This document shows positions 44,812 through 53,130 of a DNA stretch of 64,000 nucleotides, piece after piece (positions within the stretch are counted from its first letter, which is position 1; each line of letters opens with the position of its first letter). Where the stretch lies: contig NZ_CP038266.1 in assembly GCF_004564355.1 (NCBI RefSeq), positions 62,001-126,000 of the forward strand. The letters are read 5' to 3'. The DNA comes from Microbacterium wangchenii (GTDB taxonomy: Bacteria > Actinomycetota > Actinomycetes > Actinomycetales > Microbacteriaceae). The notes beneath the pieces are model-generated. The model did not search any database and had not been told where the DNA came from. It was given only the letters and a program-made list of their open reading frames with translations. A program made the translations under genes and the position numbers.

Positions 44812-45692
44812 CCGACGTCCTCGCCCCGCCCACACCGGTGGTCCCCGCTGCTGCCGAGCAGGTCACGCGCCTGGATGCGGACATCCGCCGTGAATCCCGC
44901 AGGGCGACGATGCGCGCCCTGGGTCGCAGCATCCTCACCTTCGTCCTCACCCTCGTCGCCGTGACGGTCATCTGGGTCGGGGCGCTGTGGGTGTTCCAGA
45001 TCTCGCCGTACGTCGGCAAGGGGCCGCTGGAGGTGTGGAACTTCCTCGTCACCATGCCCAACGCCGCGGCCAACCGCGCCCAGTTGTTCGGTCAGCTGGG
45101 GGAGACGCTCGGCCACGCCGCCGTCGGCTTCGGTGCGGGTCTCGCCGTCGCGCTCATCGTCGCGATCGTGTTCCAGCTCAGCAAGGGCATCGAGCACGCG
45201 CTCATGCCCCTCGCAATGCTGCTGCGCTCGGTTCCGCTGGTGGCGATGGCCCCCGTGATCATCCTCATCTTCGGCCGCGACTTCGCCTCGGTGGCCGTGA
45301 TCGGCGGCATCGTCGTGCTCTTCCCCGCCCTGGTCACGATCGCGTTCGGGCTGAAGTCGGCCTCGCCGCAGATGAACGACCTCATCTCGGTGTACGGCGG
45401 CAGCTCGTGGACGCGCCTGCGGAAGGTCGCGCTGCCCAGCTCCCTGCCGGAGTTCTTCGCCGCCGTGCGCATCTCCGTCCCCGGCGCGCTCACCGGTGCG
45501 CTGCTGGCCGAGTGGCTGGCCGTGGGCGGCGGCATCGGCGGTGCGGTGGGCGGCTACATCGCCGCCGCGCAGTTCTCCGCCATGTGGACGGCCGTCGTGC
45601 TCGTGACCGGCACCGCGCTCGTGCTGTACAACCTGGTGCAGATCGTAGAGTCGGTCGTGCTGGCCCGCATGGGGATGGCCGACCGTTCCTGA
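44808..45692 (+). CDS. ABC importer permease, second of two
   Basis: A 294-residue membrane subunit with a longer cytoplasmic N-terminus, about six helices and the same coupling loop (ISVYGGSSWTRLRKVALPSSLPEFFAAVRISVPGALTGALLAEWLAVGGGIGG). It starts in the stop codon of the first permease (ATGA). The two permeases are clearly related but only moderately similar, so they probably form a heterodimer. The adenine deaminase gene follows after 45 bases, suggesting the same operon. Confidence 0.9.
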   Translation: MTDVLAPPTPVVPAAAEQVTRLDADIRRESRRATMRALGRSILTFVLTLVAVTVIWVGALWVFQISPYVGKGPLEVWNFLVTMPNAAANRAQLFGQLGETLGHAAVGFGAGLAVALIVAIVFQLSKGIEHALMPLAMLLRSVPLVAMAPVIILIFGRDFASVAVIGGIVVLFPALVTIAFGLKSASPQMNDLISVYGGSSWTRLRKVALPSSLPEFFAAVRISVPGALTGALLAEWLAVGGGIGGAVGGYIAAAQFSAMWTAVVLVTGTALVLYNLVQIVESVVLARMGMADRS

Positions 45693-45737
45693 GCACCGTA
45701 TGACCCCTCACCACCCGTTCGACCCGAAGGAACCTGA

Positions 45738-46805
45738 ATGACCACCCCCGTCGATTTCGACCTCACCGCGTTCGCCCACGGCCTGCCCAAGGCCGAGCTC
45801 CACCTGCACCTGGAGGGGACGCTGGAGCCCGAGCTGAAGTTCGCCCTCGCTGCCCGCAACGGCATCGAGCTGCCGGAGAAGACCGTGGCGGAGGTGCGCG
45901 CGACCTACGACTTCACCGACCTCACGAGCTTCCTCGCGGTGTACTACCCGGCGATGCGGGTGCTGCAGACGGCCGAGGACTTCCACGACCTGGCCTGGGC
46001 GTACCTGCTGAAGGCGAAGGAGCAGGGGGTCGTGCACGCGGAGATGTTCTTCGATCCGCAGGCGCACACCAGCCGCGGCGTGCCGTTCGAGAACGTCATC
46101 ACCGGCTACCGTCGTGCCGCCGTCCGCGCGCAGGACGAACTCGGCATCAGCGCCGAGCTCATCCTGTGCTTCCTGCGCGACTTCTCCGCCGAGTACGCCA
46201 TGGCGACCCTCATGGAGGCGCTGCCGTACAAGGCGTGGATCCTCGGGGTCGGTCTGGATTCGGATGAGCGCGACAATCCGCCGGCGAAGTTCGCCGCCGT
46301 CTTCGCCCGTGCCAAGGCGGAGGGGTTCTTCCTGACGATGCACTGCGACATCGACCAGGTCGGCTCCATCGAGAACATCCGCGCCGTGCTGGAGGAGATC
46401 GGCGTCGACCGGATCGACCACGGCACCAACATCGTGGAGGACCCGGCGCTGGTCGCCCTCGCGAAGGAACGCGGACTCGGCTTCACGACCTGCCCCGTGT
46501 CGAACTCGTTCGTGACCGAGCAGATGAAGGCGGACGAGATCGTCGGCCTCCTGCGCGAGGGCGTGCGGGTCATGGTCAACTCCGACGACCCGGCCTACTT
46601 CGGTGCGTACGTGGGCGACAACTACGTCGCGCTCGCCCAGCAGGCGGGCCTGACCCCGACCGAGCTGGTCCAGCTCGCGGTCAACTCCTTCGAGGCGGCG
46701 TGGCTGACCCCGGCCCGCCGCGCGGCGTACGTCGCGGCCATCGAGGAGTACGCGACGGCTCAGGGTGTACCGCTCCCGGCGCAGGGAGTGCCGCTCCCGG
46801 CGTAG
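45738..46805 (+). CDS. Adenine deaminase (adenosine-deaminase superfamily)
   Basis: A 355-residue zinc hydrolase. Key residues: PKAELHLHLEGTLEPEL (metal), FFDPQAHTSRGVPFENVI, MHCDIDQVGS, DRIDHGTNIVEDP, CPVSNSFVT and VNSDDPAYFG. The FFDPQAHTSRG block and CPVSN are characteristic of the adenine deaminase branch rather than adenosine deaminase, so the likely reaction is adenine to hypoxanthine, feeding the molybdenum hydroxylase downstream. The last residues AQGVPLP occur twice in tandem, a small duplication in the DNA. GAAGGAA lies about 6 bases before the ATG. Confidence 0.88.
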   Translation: MTTPVDFDLTAFAHGLPKAELHLHLEGTLEPELKFALAARNGIELPEKTVAEVRATYDFTDLTSFLAVYYPAMRVLQTAEDFHDLAWAYLLKAKEQGVVHAEMFFDPQAHTSRGVPFENVITGYRRAAVRAQDELGISAELILCFLRDFSAEYAMATLMEALPYKAWILGVGLDSDERDNPPAKFAAVFARAKAEGFFLTMHCDIDQVGSIENIRAVLEEIGVDRIDHGTNIVEDPALVALAKERGLGFTTCPVSNSFVTEQMKADEIVGLLREGVRVMVNSDDPAYFGAYVGDNYVALAQQAGLTPTELVQLAVNSFEAAWLTPARRAAYVAAIEEYATAQGVPLPAQGVPLPA

Positions 46806-46818
46806 GAGCGCACCGACC

Positions 46819-47427
46819 GTGACGCCGCCGCCCGCCGACGACTCCGCGGGGGACGCCGAGGCCACCGCGCGCCTGGGCGCCTCGATCCGCCGCCTGCGGC
46901 ACGCGCGCGCCAAGACGCTCGTGCAGCTGGCCGAGGCGACGGGTCTGTCGCACCCGTTCCTCAGCCAGCTCGAGCGCGGGCTGGCGCAGCCGAGCCTGTC
47001 GTCGCTGCGGAGGATCGCCGTGGCGCTGCAGACCAGTCCGATCGAGCTCATCGCCGCCGCCGATGCCCCCGGGCCGACCTCCGGCCGGATCGAGGTGCAC
47101 CGGCGCGGCGAGGGGCGCGTGGACGAGAGCTTCGGGCCGGGCGACGCGCGCATGCTCGCGCACGGCTCCCGGCCGCTGCATCCGCTCGAACTGGAGGGAT
47201 CGAACGCCGCTCCGGGGGAGGTGTTCACCCACCGGGAGGACGAGTTCCTCTACGTCGCCGAAGGGGACGTGCGGGTCGACCTCGGCGACCGGGAGGTGCG
47301 GCTCGCCGTCGGAGACTCGGTCTATTACGTCGGCGGTGTGCCGCACCGCTGGTGGTCGGCGACCGGGCGCCCGTACCGGCTGGTCGTGGTCAAGCAGGGA
47401 ACCAGCGTCCCCGGCGAAGACGGCTGA
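46819..47427 (+). CDS. XRE-family regulator with C-terminal cupin domain
   Basis: A 202-residue regulator. The N-terminal helix-turn-helix (IRRLRHARAKTLVQLAEATGLSHPFLSQLERGLAQPSLSSLRRIAVALQ) is followed by a cupin barrel with GEVFTHREDEFLYVAEGDVRVDLGDREVRLAVGDSVYYVGGVPHRWW. Cupin-type XRE proteins often govern amine or nitrogen catabolic genes and sense a small ligand. It follows the adenine deaminase by 13 bases, so it is the best local candidate for the regulator of the purine operons. Confidence 0.88.
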   Translation: MTPPPADDSAGDAEATARLGASIRRLRHARAKTLVQLAEATGLSHPFLSQLERGLAQPSLSSLRRIAVALQTSPIELIAAADAPGPTSGRIEVHRRGEGRVDESFGPGDARMLAHGSRPLHPLELEGSNAAPGEVFTHREDEFLYVAEGDVRVDLGDREVRLAVGDSVYYVGGVPHRWWSATGRPYRLVVVKQGTSVPGEDG

Positions 47428-47462
47428 CGCCGACGCGCTCGCGTGAGCCGGACGGGAGGAAG

Positions 47463-47499
47463 GCGGATCCGGAGTCACCGAGGCGACCTCCGGACCCGC
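47463..47499. terminator. Hairpin between the regulator and flotillin genes
   Basis: GCGGATCCGGAG (47463-47474) pairs with CTCCGGACCCGC (47488-47499) with one mismatch, loop of 13 bases. It lies between two convergent genes and has no T-run. Confidence 0.65.
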
Positions 47500-47505
47500 C
47501 CGTAC

Positions 47506-48942
47506 TCATTCGGTGACCGGGACGGTGGCCGGGACGGCGGATGCTGCCGCAGCGGCCGGTGCTGCCGCGTGCGCGGAGGGCGCCTCGGGTGAGGTCGCCG
47601 CCGCCGTGCCGGCGGCGATCCCCTCACCCAGGGCACGGCCCTGGATGATCGCGGTCAGGTCGATGCCGGTGGCCGCGCGAACCGCCTCGAACGACGCGCG
47701 CAGGCCGGTGGCCGACTCCGTCGCCAGGTGCGAGCTGGCGCCGTCGCCGCCGAGGACCGTGATCGAGCCGACCTTGTCGTAGCCCTTGGCGAACTCGGCC
47801 ATGAGCGGCACGAGCGCCTCGAGCGCGCGCTGGGCCAGGAGCGCCTCCTGGTTCTTCGCGAGGGCCTCGGCCTCCGCGCTGATCGCGGCGGCCCGGGCTT
47901 CGCCGCGCAGGCGCTCGGCGTGGGCATCGGCCTCGGCGCGCAGCCGGACGGCGGTGGCGTCCTGCTCGGCGATCTCGGCCTGGGCCTCGGCCGCCTTGAC
48001 GTGCGCGTAGGCGTCGGCGTCGGCGCGCCGCTGGCGCTGGTACAGGTCGGCGTCGGCGACGCGGCTGACCTCGGATTCGAGGCGCGCCTGGGTGTTCTCC
48101 GCCTCCTGCACGAGGACCGCCTGCTGACGCTCGGCGCGGGCGAGGGCCTCGGCCTGTTCGGCCTCGGCGTTGGCGCGGCCGACCTCGGCCTTGGCCGCGG
48201 CGGTGTTCTTGTCCAGCGCGGTCTGCTCGATGAGGTTGGCCTCGTCCGTGGCGATCTGCCGGCGGCGGATCTCACGGTCGGCGTTGATCTTCGCGACCTC
48301 GGCGTCGCGCTTGACGCGCTCGACCTCGGTGGCGCCGAGAGCGCCGATGTAGCCGTTGGAGTCGGTGATGCCCTGGATCTGGAACGAGTCCAGGATGAGC
48401 CCCTGGCTGGACAGGTCGTGCTTGATGCCGTCGGCGATCTGGTCCGACAGGCGCTGGCGGTCGCGCATGAGCTCTTCGACGGTCAGCGTGGCCACGACGC
48501 CGCGGAGGGCGCCTTCCAGCTGCTCGGTCGTGAACTGCTCGATGGCCGCATCCTGCGACGCGAAGCGCTCCGCGGCGCGACGCACGGAATCGGGATCGGA
48601 GCCGATCTTCACCAGCGCGACACCGCTGACGTTGACGGTGACGCCGTTGGAGGACTGCGCCACCGGCTCCATCTTGATCTGCCGTGCGCGGAGGGAGATC
48701 ATCTCCGCCCGCTGGGTGAGCGGGTTCACGATCGCCCCGCCGCCGGTGATCACGGTGATGCGCGAGGAGTCTCCGTCGGGAGTGATCCGCTGCTTCTTAC
48801 CGACGATGACGAGCGCCTCGTCGGCGCGGGCGACGCGGTACCACGCGCGGATCAAGATGAGGATGATGATGAGCGCGACGACGGCGACGCCCACCCCGAT
48901 CAGAACGAGGAGACCGACCCCTCCGAGAGCGACGAGATCCAT
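47506..48942 (-). CDS. Flotillin-family (SPFH) membrane scaffold protein
   Basis: A 478-residue protein with an N-terminal membrane anchor (VALGGVGLLVLIGVGVAVVALIIILILI), an SPFH domain (residues about 50-220, e.g. GGGAIVNPLTQRAEMISLRARQIKMEPV and TVNVSGVALVKIG), a long Ala/Glu/Arg coiled coil (230-400) and an Ala/Pro-rich tail. Flotillins organise membrane microdomains and assist assembly of membrane complexes. Nothing in the sequence ties it to purine use, yet it is placed inside the cluster between the regulator and the molybdenum hydroxylase. AAGGGG precedes the ATG. Confidence 0.93.
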   Translation of the reverse strand: MDLVALGGVGLLVLIGVGVAVVALIIILILIRAWYRVARADEALVIVGKKQRITPDGDSSRITVITGGGAIVNPLTQRAEMISLRARQIKMEPVAQSSNGVTVNVSGVALVKIGSDPDSVRRAAERFASQDAAIEQFTTEQLEGALRGVVATLTVEELMRDRQRLSDQIADGIKHDLSSQGLILDSFQIQGITDSNGYIGALGATEVERVKRDAEVAKINADREIRRRQIATDEANLIEQTALDKNTAAAKAEVGRANAEAEQAEALARAERQQAVLVQEAENTQARLESEVSRVADADLYQRQRRADADAYAHVKAAEAQAEIAEQDATAVRLRAEADAHAERLRGEARAAAISAEAEALAKNQEALLAQRALEALVPLMAEFAKGYDKVGSITVLGGDGASSHLATESATGLRASFEAVRAATGIDLTAIIQGRALGEGIAAGTAAATSPEAPSAHAAAPAAAAASAVPATVPVTE

Positions 48943-48968
48943 GGATGCCCCTTCATTCGAGTTTGCTC

Positions 48969-51767
48969 TCAACCTATCGGGCCGTCGGCAGCCGTCATGG
49001 CCACGATGGCGTCGGCGCGTTCTCGCAGCGGCGCCGCCAGGCGCCACACGCGGTCGCGGGAGAAGGGCTGGTGATGACCGCGGATGCCGAGAGCCCGGGC
49101 AATCGCGTTGCCGATCGCGGGCGCCACCGGGTTGTAGGGGGACTCGCTCATCGACTTCGCGCCGAACGGGCCGACCGTGTCGGAGGTCTCGGCGAAGTAG
49201 ACCTCGGTGTCGGGGATGTCGGCGAACTGCGGCACGCGGTACTGCCGGAAGACCGGATTGAGCACGCGTCCGTCCTCGAGGTGGACCTCTTCGTACAGCG
49301 CGCTGCCCAGGCCCTGCGCGACCCCGCCCTCGACCTGCCCGCGCACCTGCGCGGGGTTCATGAGGAAGCCCGCGTCGGCGGAGTGGACGGACTGGAGCAC
49401 CCGGACCGTCCCGGTGTCCACGTCGACCGCGACGCGTGCGGCGTGCACGTTGAACGCCAGCGAGCGCACGTTCCCGAACTCCGCCCCCGTCGAGATGAGC
49501 CCCTCGGCAGTGCGCTCCTCGGATGCTGCGGCTCCGACGACGTCGGCGAACCCGATGAGGCGTTCCCCGACCCGCACCCCCTCCGCGGTCAGCTCCGCGG
49601 GCGTATGCGCGGGGGCGCCGGCGAGTGACGCGGCGATCCGCTGCATCCGCTCCCGCAGCGCGAGACACGCCGCGTGCAGCGCCTTACCGGCGACCGTGAT
49701 CCCCGCCGACCCGAACGCGCCGGTGTCGTGGCGCACCGCGTCGGTGTCGGCGGTGCGCAGCTCGATACGGTCGAAGCCGGCGGACAGGTCGGATGCGGCG
49801 ATCTGACGCAGCACGGTGGTGGTGCCGTTGCCGAACTCGGCCGTCCCGGCGCGCAGCAGGAAGGTGCCGTCGGGGCGGAGGGTCGCGGAGGTGTGGGCGA
49901 TGTGGCCGCGCGGGGCCATGGTGGCGATCATCCCGAGCGCCATACCCTCCCCGACCCGCCAATTCGGCCCCGTCGGGGCCTCGACGCCGTTGCCCCGGGC
50001 CAGCGCCGCCTGGGCGAGGTCGAGGCACTGGTCCAGCCCGTAGCTGCCCCACACGAGGTCCTCCTCGAACGCGTCGTCGTCGGGATGCAGCGGATCCCCG
50101 GCGCGCACGACGTTGCGCCGGCGCAGCTCGAACGGGTCGATCCCGAGCTCTTGGGCCAGGAGGTCCATCGCCGACTCGACACCGAGCATGACCTGCCCGA
50201 GGCCGTAGCCGCGGAAGGCGCCGGAGGGCGGGTTGTTCGTGTAGACGGCTTCGGCGTCGATGCGGCGCACCGGCACCCGGTACACCGTCGTGGACTCCGC
50301 GACGCCGTGGAACAGAACCCCGATGGCGTGGTTGCCGTAGGCGCCGGTGTCGCTGAGCACCTCCACCCGCATCGCGGTCAGGCGTCCGTCCTGCGTCGCC
50401 CCGAGTGACACCGAGACGCGCATCGGATGCCGGAAGGAGGTGCGCTGGAACTCCTCGGTCCGGGAGAGCTCGTACGCGACCGGACGGCCGGTGCGCAGCA
50501 CCGCGAGGGCGACGAGATCTTCGGCGAAGATCTCCTGCTTGCCGCCGAATCCGCCTCCCACGCGCGCGGTGTGCACACGGACGCGGTCGGGGTCGAGGTC
50601 GAGCAGGCGCGCGAGCTCGTCGCGCGTGAGGAACGGAACCTGCGTGCTGGCGCGGATCACGAGCCGTCCGTCGTCGTCGAGCCAGCCGACCGCGCCATGC
50701 GTCTCCAGCTGCGCATGCGACACGCGGCTCGTCTGCCACGTGCCGCTGACCGTCACGGCGCTTGCCGCGAGAGCGACCGTAGCATCCCCGCCGTGCTCCT
50801 CGTGCATCGAGGCGACGACGTTGCGGGTTGCCTCGTGCACGCGATCGTCGGGGGTGCGGTCGGGGTGCAGCAGCGGTGCGCCCGGCCGGCGCGCCTCCTC
50901 GGGGTCGAAGACGGCGGGAAGAAGCTCGTACTCGACGCGGATCGCGCGGCACGCGGCTTCGGAGGCCGCCGCCGTCTCTGCCACCACGGCAGCGACCCGC
51001 TGCCCGCGGAAGCGGACGACGTCGTCGAGCACGCGGGTGTCGTCGGGATCGTCGGTGCGGTGCTGGTGACGACCGGTCGAGAAGCGCGTCGCCGGAGCAT
51101 CCTCGTGCGTGAAGATCGCGACCACGCCGGGGATGCGCGCGGCTGCCGTGGTGTCGATCGACACGATCCGCGCGTGGGCGTGCGGCGATCCGAGCACGCG
51201 GAGGGTGAGCGCGCCGGCGACCGGCTCGTCGAAGGTGAACGGCTCGAGACCCTGCACGATCCGGGCCGCCGCCGGGGGCGCGACGGAGGCTCCAACCCCC
51301 TCTCCGGCGGCCGCGCCGGAGGTCTCGCGCACGGGGCCGAGGACGGATGCGGTGATCGCCTCGCGGATCGGCCGGTACCCGGTGCAGCGGCACAGGTTCC
51401 CCCGCATCGTCCGGTCGAGCTCGGGCAGGTCGTCGGCGCACAGCGTCGAGGCGGTCACCGACATCCCGGGCGTGCAGAAGCCGCACTGGAATCCGAACCC
51501 GCTCGCGAGGGCCTCCTGCACCGGATGCAGCGCATCGCCGGGCGCGAGGCCCGCCGCCGTCGTCACGGCCTGTCCCGCCACGCGCTGGGCGGGCACGATG
51601 CACGAGTGCACCGGGGCGCCGTCCAGCAGCACCGAACAGGCGCCGCAGTCTCCGGCGTCGCATCCCTTCTTCACCTCCGTGTGCCCGCTCTCGCGAAGGA
51701 GGGTGCGCAGGCACTGCCCTGCGGCGGGATCCGCCTCGACGGGCTCCCCGTTGACCTCGAACCTCAC
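48969..51767 (-). CDS. Molybdenum hydroxylase: 2Fe-2S domain fused to Moco domain (XdhD-like xanthine/hypoxanthine dehydrogenase)
   Basis: A 932-residue fusion. Residues 1-75 form a plant-type 2Fe-2S domain (Cys36, 41, 44, 56) and 76-150 the second cluster domain (Cys95, 98, 126, 128). From about 175 on there is the molybdopterin domain: RVGGGFGGKQE, PPSGAFRGYGLGQVM, FGSAGITVAGKAL, and GAKSMSES, the usual region of the active-site Glu. There is no FAD domain; this is supplied by the upstream gene. The arrangement equals E. coli YgfM-XdhD. Purine hydroxylation to urate fits the cluster. The GTG overlaps the FAD-subunit stop (GTGA). Confidence 0.9.
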   Translation of the reverse strand: MRFEVNGEPVEADPAAGQCLRTLLRESGHTEVKKGCDAGDCGACSVLLDGAPVHSCIVPAQRVAGQAVTTAAGLAPGDALHPVQEALASGFGFQCGFCTPGMSVTASTLCADDLPELDRTMRGNLCRCTGYRPIREAITASVLGPVRETSGAAAGEGVGASVAPPAAARIVQGLEPFTFDEPVAGALTLRVLGSPHAHARIVSIDTTAAARIPGVVAIFTHEDAPATRFSTGRHQHRTDDPDDTRVLDDVVRFRGQRVAAVVAETAAASEAACRAIRVEYELLPAVFDPEEARRPGAPLLHPDRTPDDRVHEATRNVVASMHEEHGGDATVALAASAVTVSGTWQTSRVSHAQLETHGAVGWLDDDGRLVIRASTQVPFLTRDELARLLDLDPDRVRVHTARVGGGFGGKQEIFAEDLVALAVLRTGRPVAYELSRTEEFQRTSFRHPMRVSVSLGATQDGRLTAMRVEVLSDTGAYGNHAIGVLFHGVAESTTVYRVPVRRIDAEAVYTNNPPSGAFRGYGLGQVMLGVESAMDLLAQELGIDPFELRRRNVVRAGDPLHPDDDAFEEDLVWGSYGLDQCLDLAQAALARGNGVEAPTGPNWRVGEGMALGMIATMAPRGHIAHTSATLRPDGTFLLRAGTAEFGNGTTTVLRQIAASDLSAGFDRIELRTADTDAVRHDTGAFGSAGITVAGKALHAACLALRERMQRIAASLAGAPAHTPAELTAEGVRVGERLIGFADVVGAAASEERTAEGLISTGAEFGNVRSLAFNVHAARVAVDVDTGTVRVLQSVHSADAGFLMNPAQVRGQVEGGVAQGLGSALYEEVHLEDGRVLNPVFRQYRVPQFADIPDTEVYFAETSDTVGPFGAKSMSESPYNPVAPAIGNAIARALGIRGHHQPFSRDRVWRLAAPLRERADAIVAMTAADGPIG

Positions 51768-52582
51768 GCCGCCTCCGCCAGTTCGCCGCGGATCCGCTCC
51801 GCCAGGGTCGTGCTCACTCCGCGCCGCCAGTCGGCCGACCCGAGCGGATCGCTGTAGTAGCCGGATGCCGCTGCGACCGCGGCGCGCAGGTGCACGGCAT
51901 CCGGGAGTCCCGGGAAGCGCAGCACCGTGGGCCGCTCGGTCGCGGCGGTGATGCCGAAGACCGTCGCGCCGCTGGGGTCCAGCCGGCCGGTGACGACCGC
52001 GCCGGAGCGGCCGAACTCGGCGAGGGCGATCTTCCGCAGGACGAAGCGCGATGCCAGCGCGGCCGCGGGCAGCTCGATCGCGCGGATAACCTCCCCGGGG
52101 CCGAGGCTGTTCGTGCCGTTGCCGGTGACGAGGTCGGCGACGGGCGTGCGGCGCTCGCCGCCGTCGGGAGTCCAGATCTCGGCGACGCCGTCCAGCCCGG
52201 CGGCGAGGGCGACCATCCCCGCGGCCGCGAAGGAGCGCGCGACGTTCCCGCCGATCGTCGCGGTGTTCCAGATCTTGAAGCTCGCCAGAAGTGCGTTCGC
52301 CGCATCCGGGATCGTGGCGGCGGCCGGCCAGTCCTCGGGTGCTGCGGTGCGCGCCCAGGCCACCAGGCGCGCGATCGTGCACGTGGCGGCGATGCGGAGC
52401 CCGGTGGCGGAGATCTCGAGGTCGGGCCAGCCGAGGGTCGTGAGGTCGACGAAGCCGGTGACATCGGGCTGCGGTTCGCTCAGAAGCCACGTGCCGCCGG
52501 CGAGGAAGACCTCGCCCGCACCCAGGTCGAGGTCGGCGCGCGAGCCGGCGCGGCGGAAGCTCGTGACGGTGTGGATGTCCAC
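51764..52582 (-). CDS. FAD-binding subunit of the molybdenum hydroxylase (YgfM-like)
   Basis: A 272-residue FAD protein of the CoxM/XdhB class. The FAD-loop motifs LAGGTWLL near residue 30 and ASFKIWNTATIGGNVARSFAAAGMVALAAGLD near 100 are evident, followed by the C-terminal CODH-type domain. I prefer the GTG at 52582 (GGAGGAAGCC just upstream) to an ATG 39 bases before, which lacks a ribosome site. It passes electrons from the iron-sulphur/molybdenum partner to NAD+ or another acceptor. First gene of its operon. Confidence 0.88.
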   Translation of the reverse strand: MDIHTVTSFRRAGSRADLDLGAGEVFLAGGTWLLSEPQPDVTGFVDLTTLGWPDLEISATGLRIAATCTIARLVAWARTAAPEDWPAAATIPDAANALLASFKIWNTATIGGNVARSFAAAGMVALAAGLDGVAEIWTPDGGERRTPVADLVTGNGTNSLGPGEVIRAIELPAAALASRFVLRKIALAEFGRSGAVVTGRLDPSGATVFGITAATERPTVLRFPGLPDAVHLRAAVAAASGYYSDPLGSADWRRGVSTTLAERIRGELAEAA

Positions 52583-52635
52583 GGCTTCCTCCGCTCGGTC
52601 GGGCTGCGAGCAGTCAAACACCGCCGGATTACCCG

Positions 52636-52656
52636 GATGTTTCCGTCATCAACATT
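52636..52656. promoter_or_regulatory. Candidate purine-catabolism operator ahead of the xdh operon
   Basis: GATGTT-TCCGTCATC-AACATT matches the GATGTT-N9-AACATC palindrome at 32907 in both half-sites and in spacing. On the minus strand it reads into AACATCCGGGTAATCCGG, which agrees in 16 of 18 bases with the sequence next to the first site. It lies 54-74 bases upstream of the FAD-subunit start. Confidence 0.68.
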
Positions 52657-52700
52657 CCGCGTGACACGCGGCCGAGTCCGGGTCGGCGAGGGGCCGAGTG

Positions 52701-52776
52701 GTTCGGAATTCAGGAGACACGCCGCGCGGCCGCCCGCCGGGGCCGGTGCGCGCCCCAGATCTCCTGAATTCTGAAC
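52701..52776. repeat. 76-base GAATTCAGGAGA palindromic element, copy 5
   Basis: GTTCGGAATTCAGGAGA at the left pairs with TCTCCTGAATTCTGAAC at the right in 16 of 17 positions. The interior is GC-rich and unlike that of the other copies, but the total length is again 76. It lies upstream of the xdh operon and downstream of the convergent-facing ArsR gene end. Confidence 0.9.
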
Positions 52777-52815
52777 ACTCCCGGACGCCGGTGGATGCGG
52801 CGGACCGGGCCGCGG

Positions 52816-53130
52816 TCAGAGCGATTCGGCGATGTCGCGGATGGCGGTGAGGCGCTTCTCCCAGGCCGCGCCGATCTCGTCGAGCCGGCGGGCGGTCGCG
52901 CTGAGCTGCGCCCCCAGCACCCGGAAGCGCACTTCCCGGCCGGCCCGCATGGGCTCGACGAGCCCGGCCGTCTCCAGGATCGCGAGATGCTTGGCGATCG
53001 CCTGCCGGCTCACCGGCAGGCGATGGGCGAGCGCCGATGCCGAGGCGTCGCCCTCCCCGAGTGCGGCGAGGATGCTCCAGCGCGTGTCGTCGCCCAGCGC
53101 GGCGAAGACGGGAACCAGCGTCGCGCTCAC
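52816..53130 (-). CDS. ArsR-family regulator, last gene of its operon
   Basis: A 104-residue winged-helix repressor: VFAALGDDTRWSILAALGEGDASASALAHRLPVSRQAIAKHLAILETAGLVEPMRAGREVRFRV, with a C-terminal dimerisation helix. No metal-binding cysteines. Its GTG overlaps the stop of the SRPBCC gene (GTGA). Usually the regulator comes first in ArsR-SRPBCC pairs; here it comes last, after an MFS transporter and the SRPBCC gene. It probably binds the palindrome at 54821. Confidence 0.9.
   Translation of the reverse strand: MSATLVPVFAALGDDTRWSILAALGEGDASASALAHRLPVSRQAIAKHLAILETAGLVEPMRAGREVRFRVLGAQLSATARRLDEIGAAWEKRLTAIRDIAESL

Noticed and set aside
45738-46805. Calling the gene adenosine deaminase
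   Set aside because: The FFDPQAHTSRG and CPVSN blocks fit the adenine deaminase branch, and the cluster needs a base deaminase.
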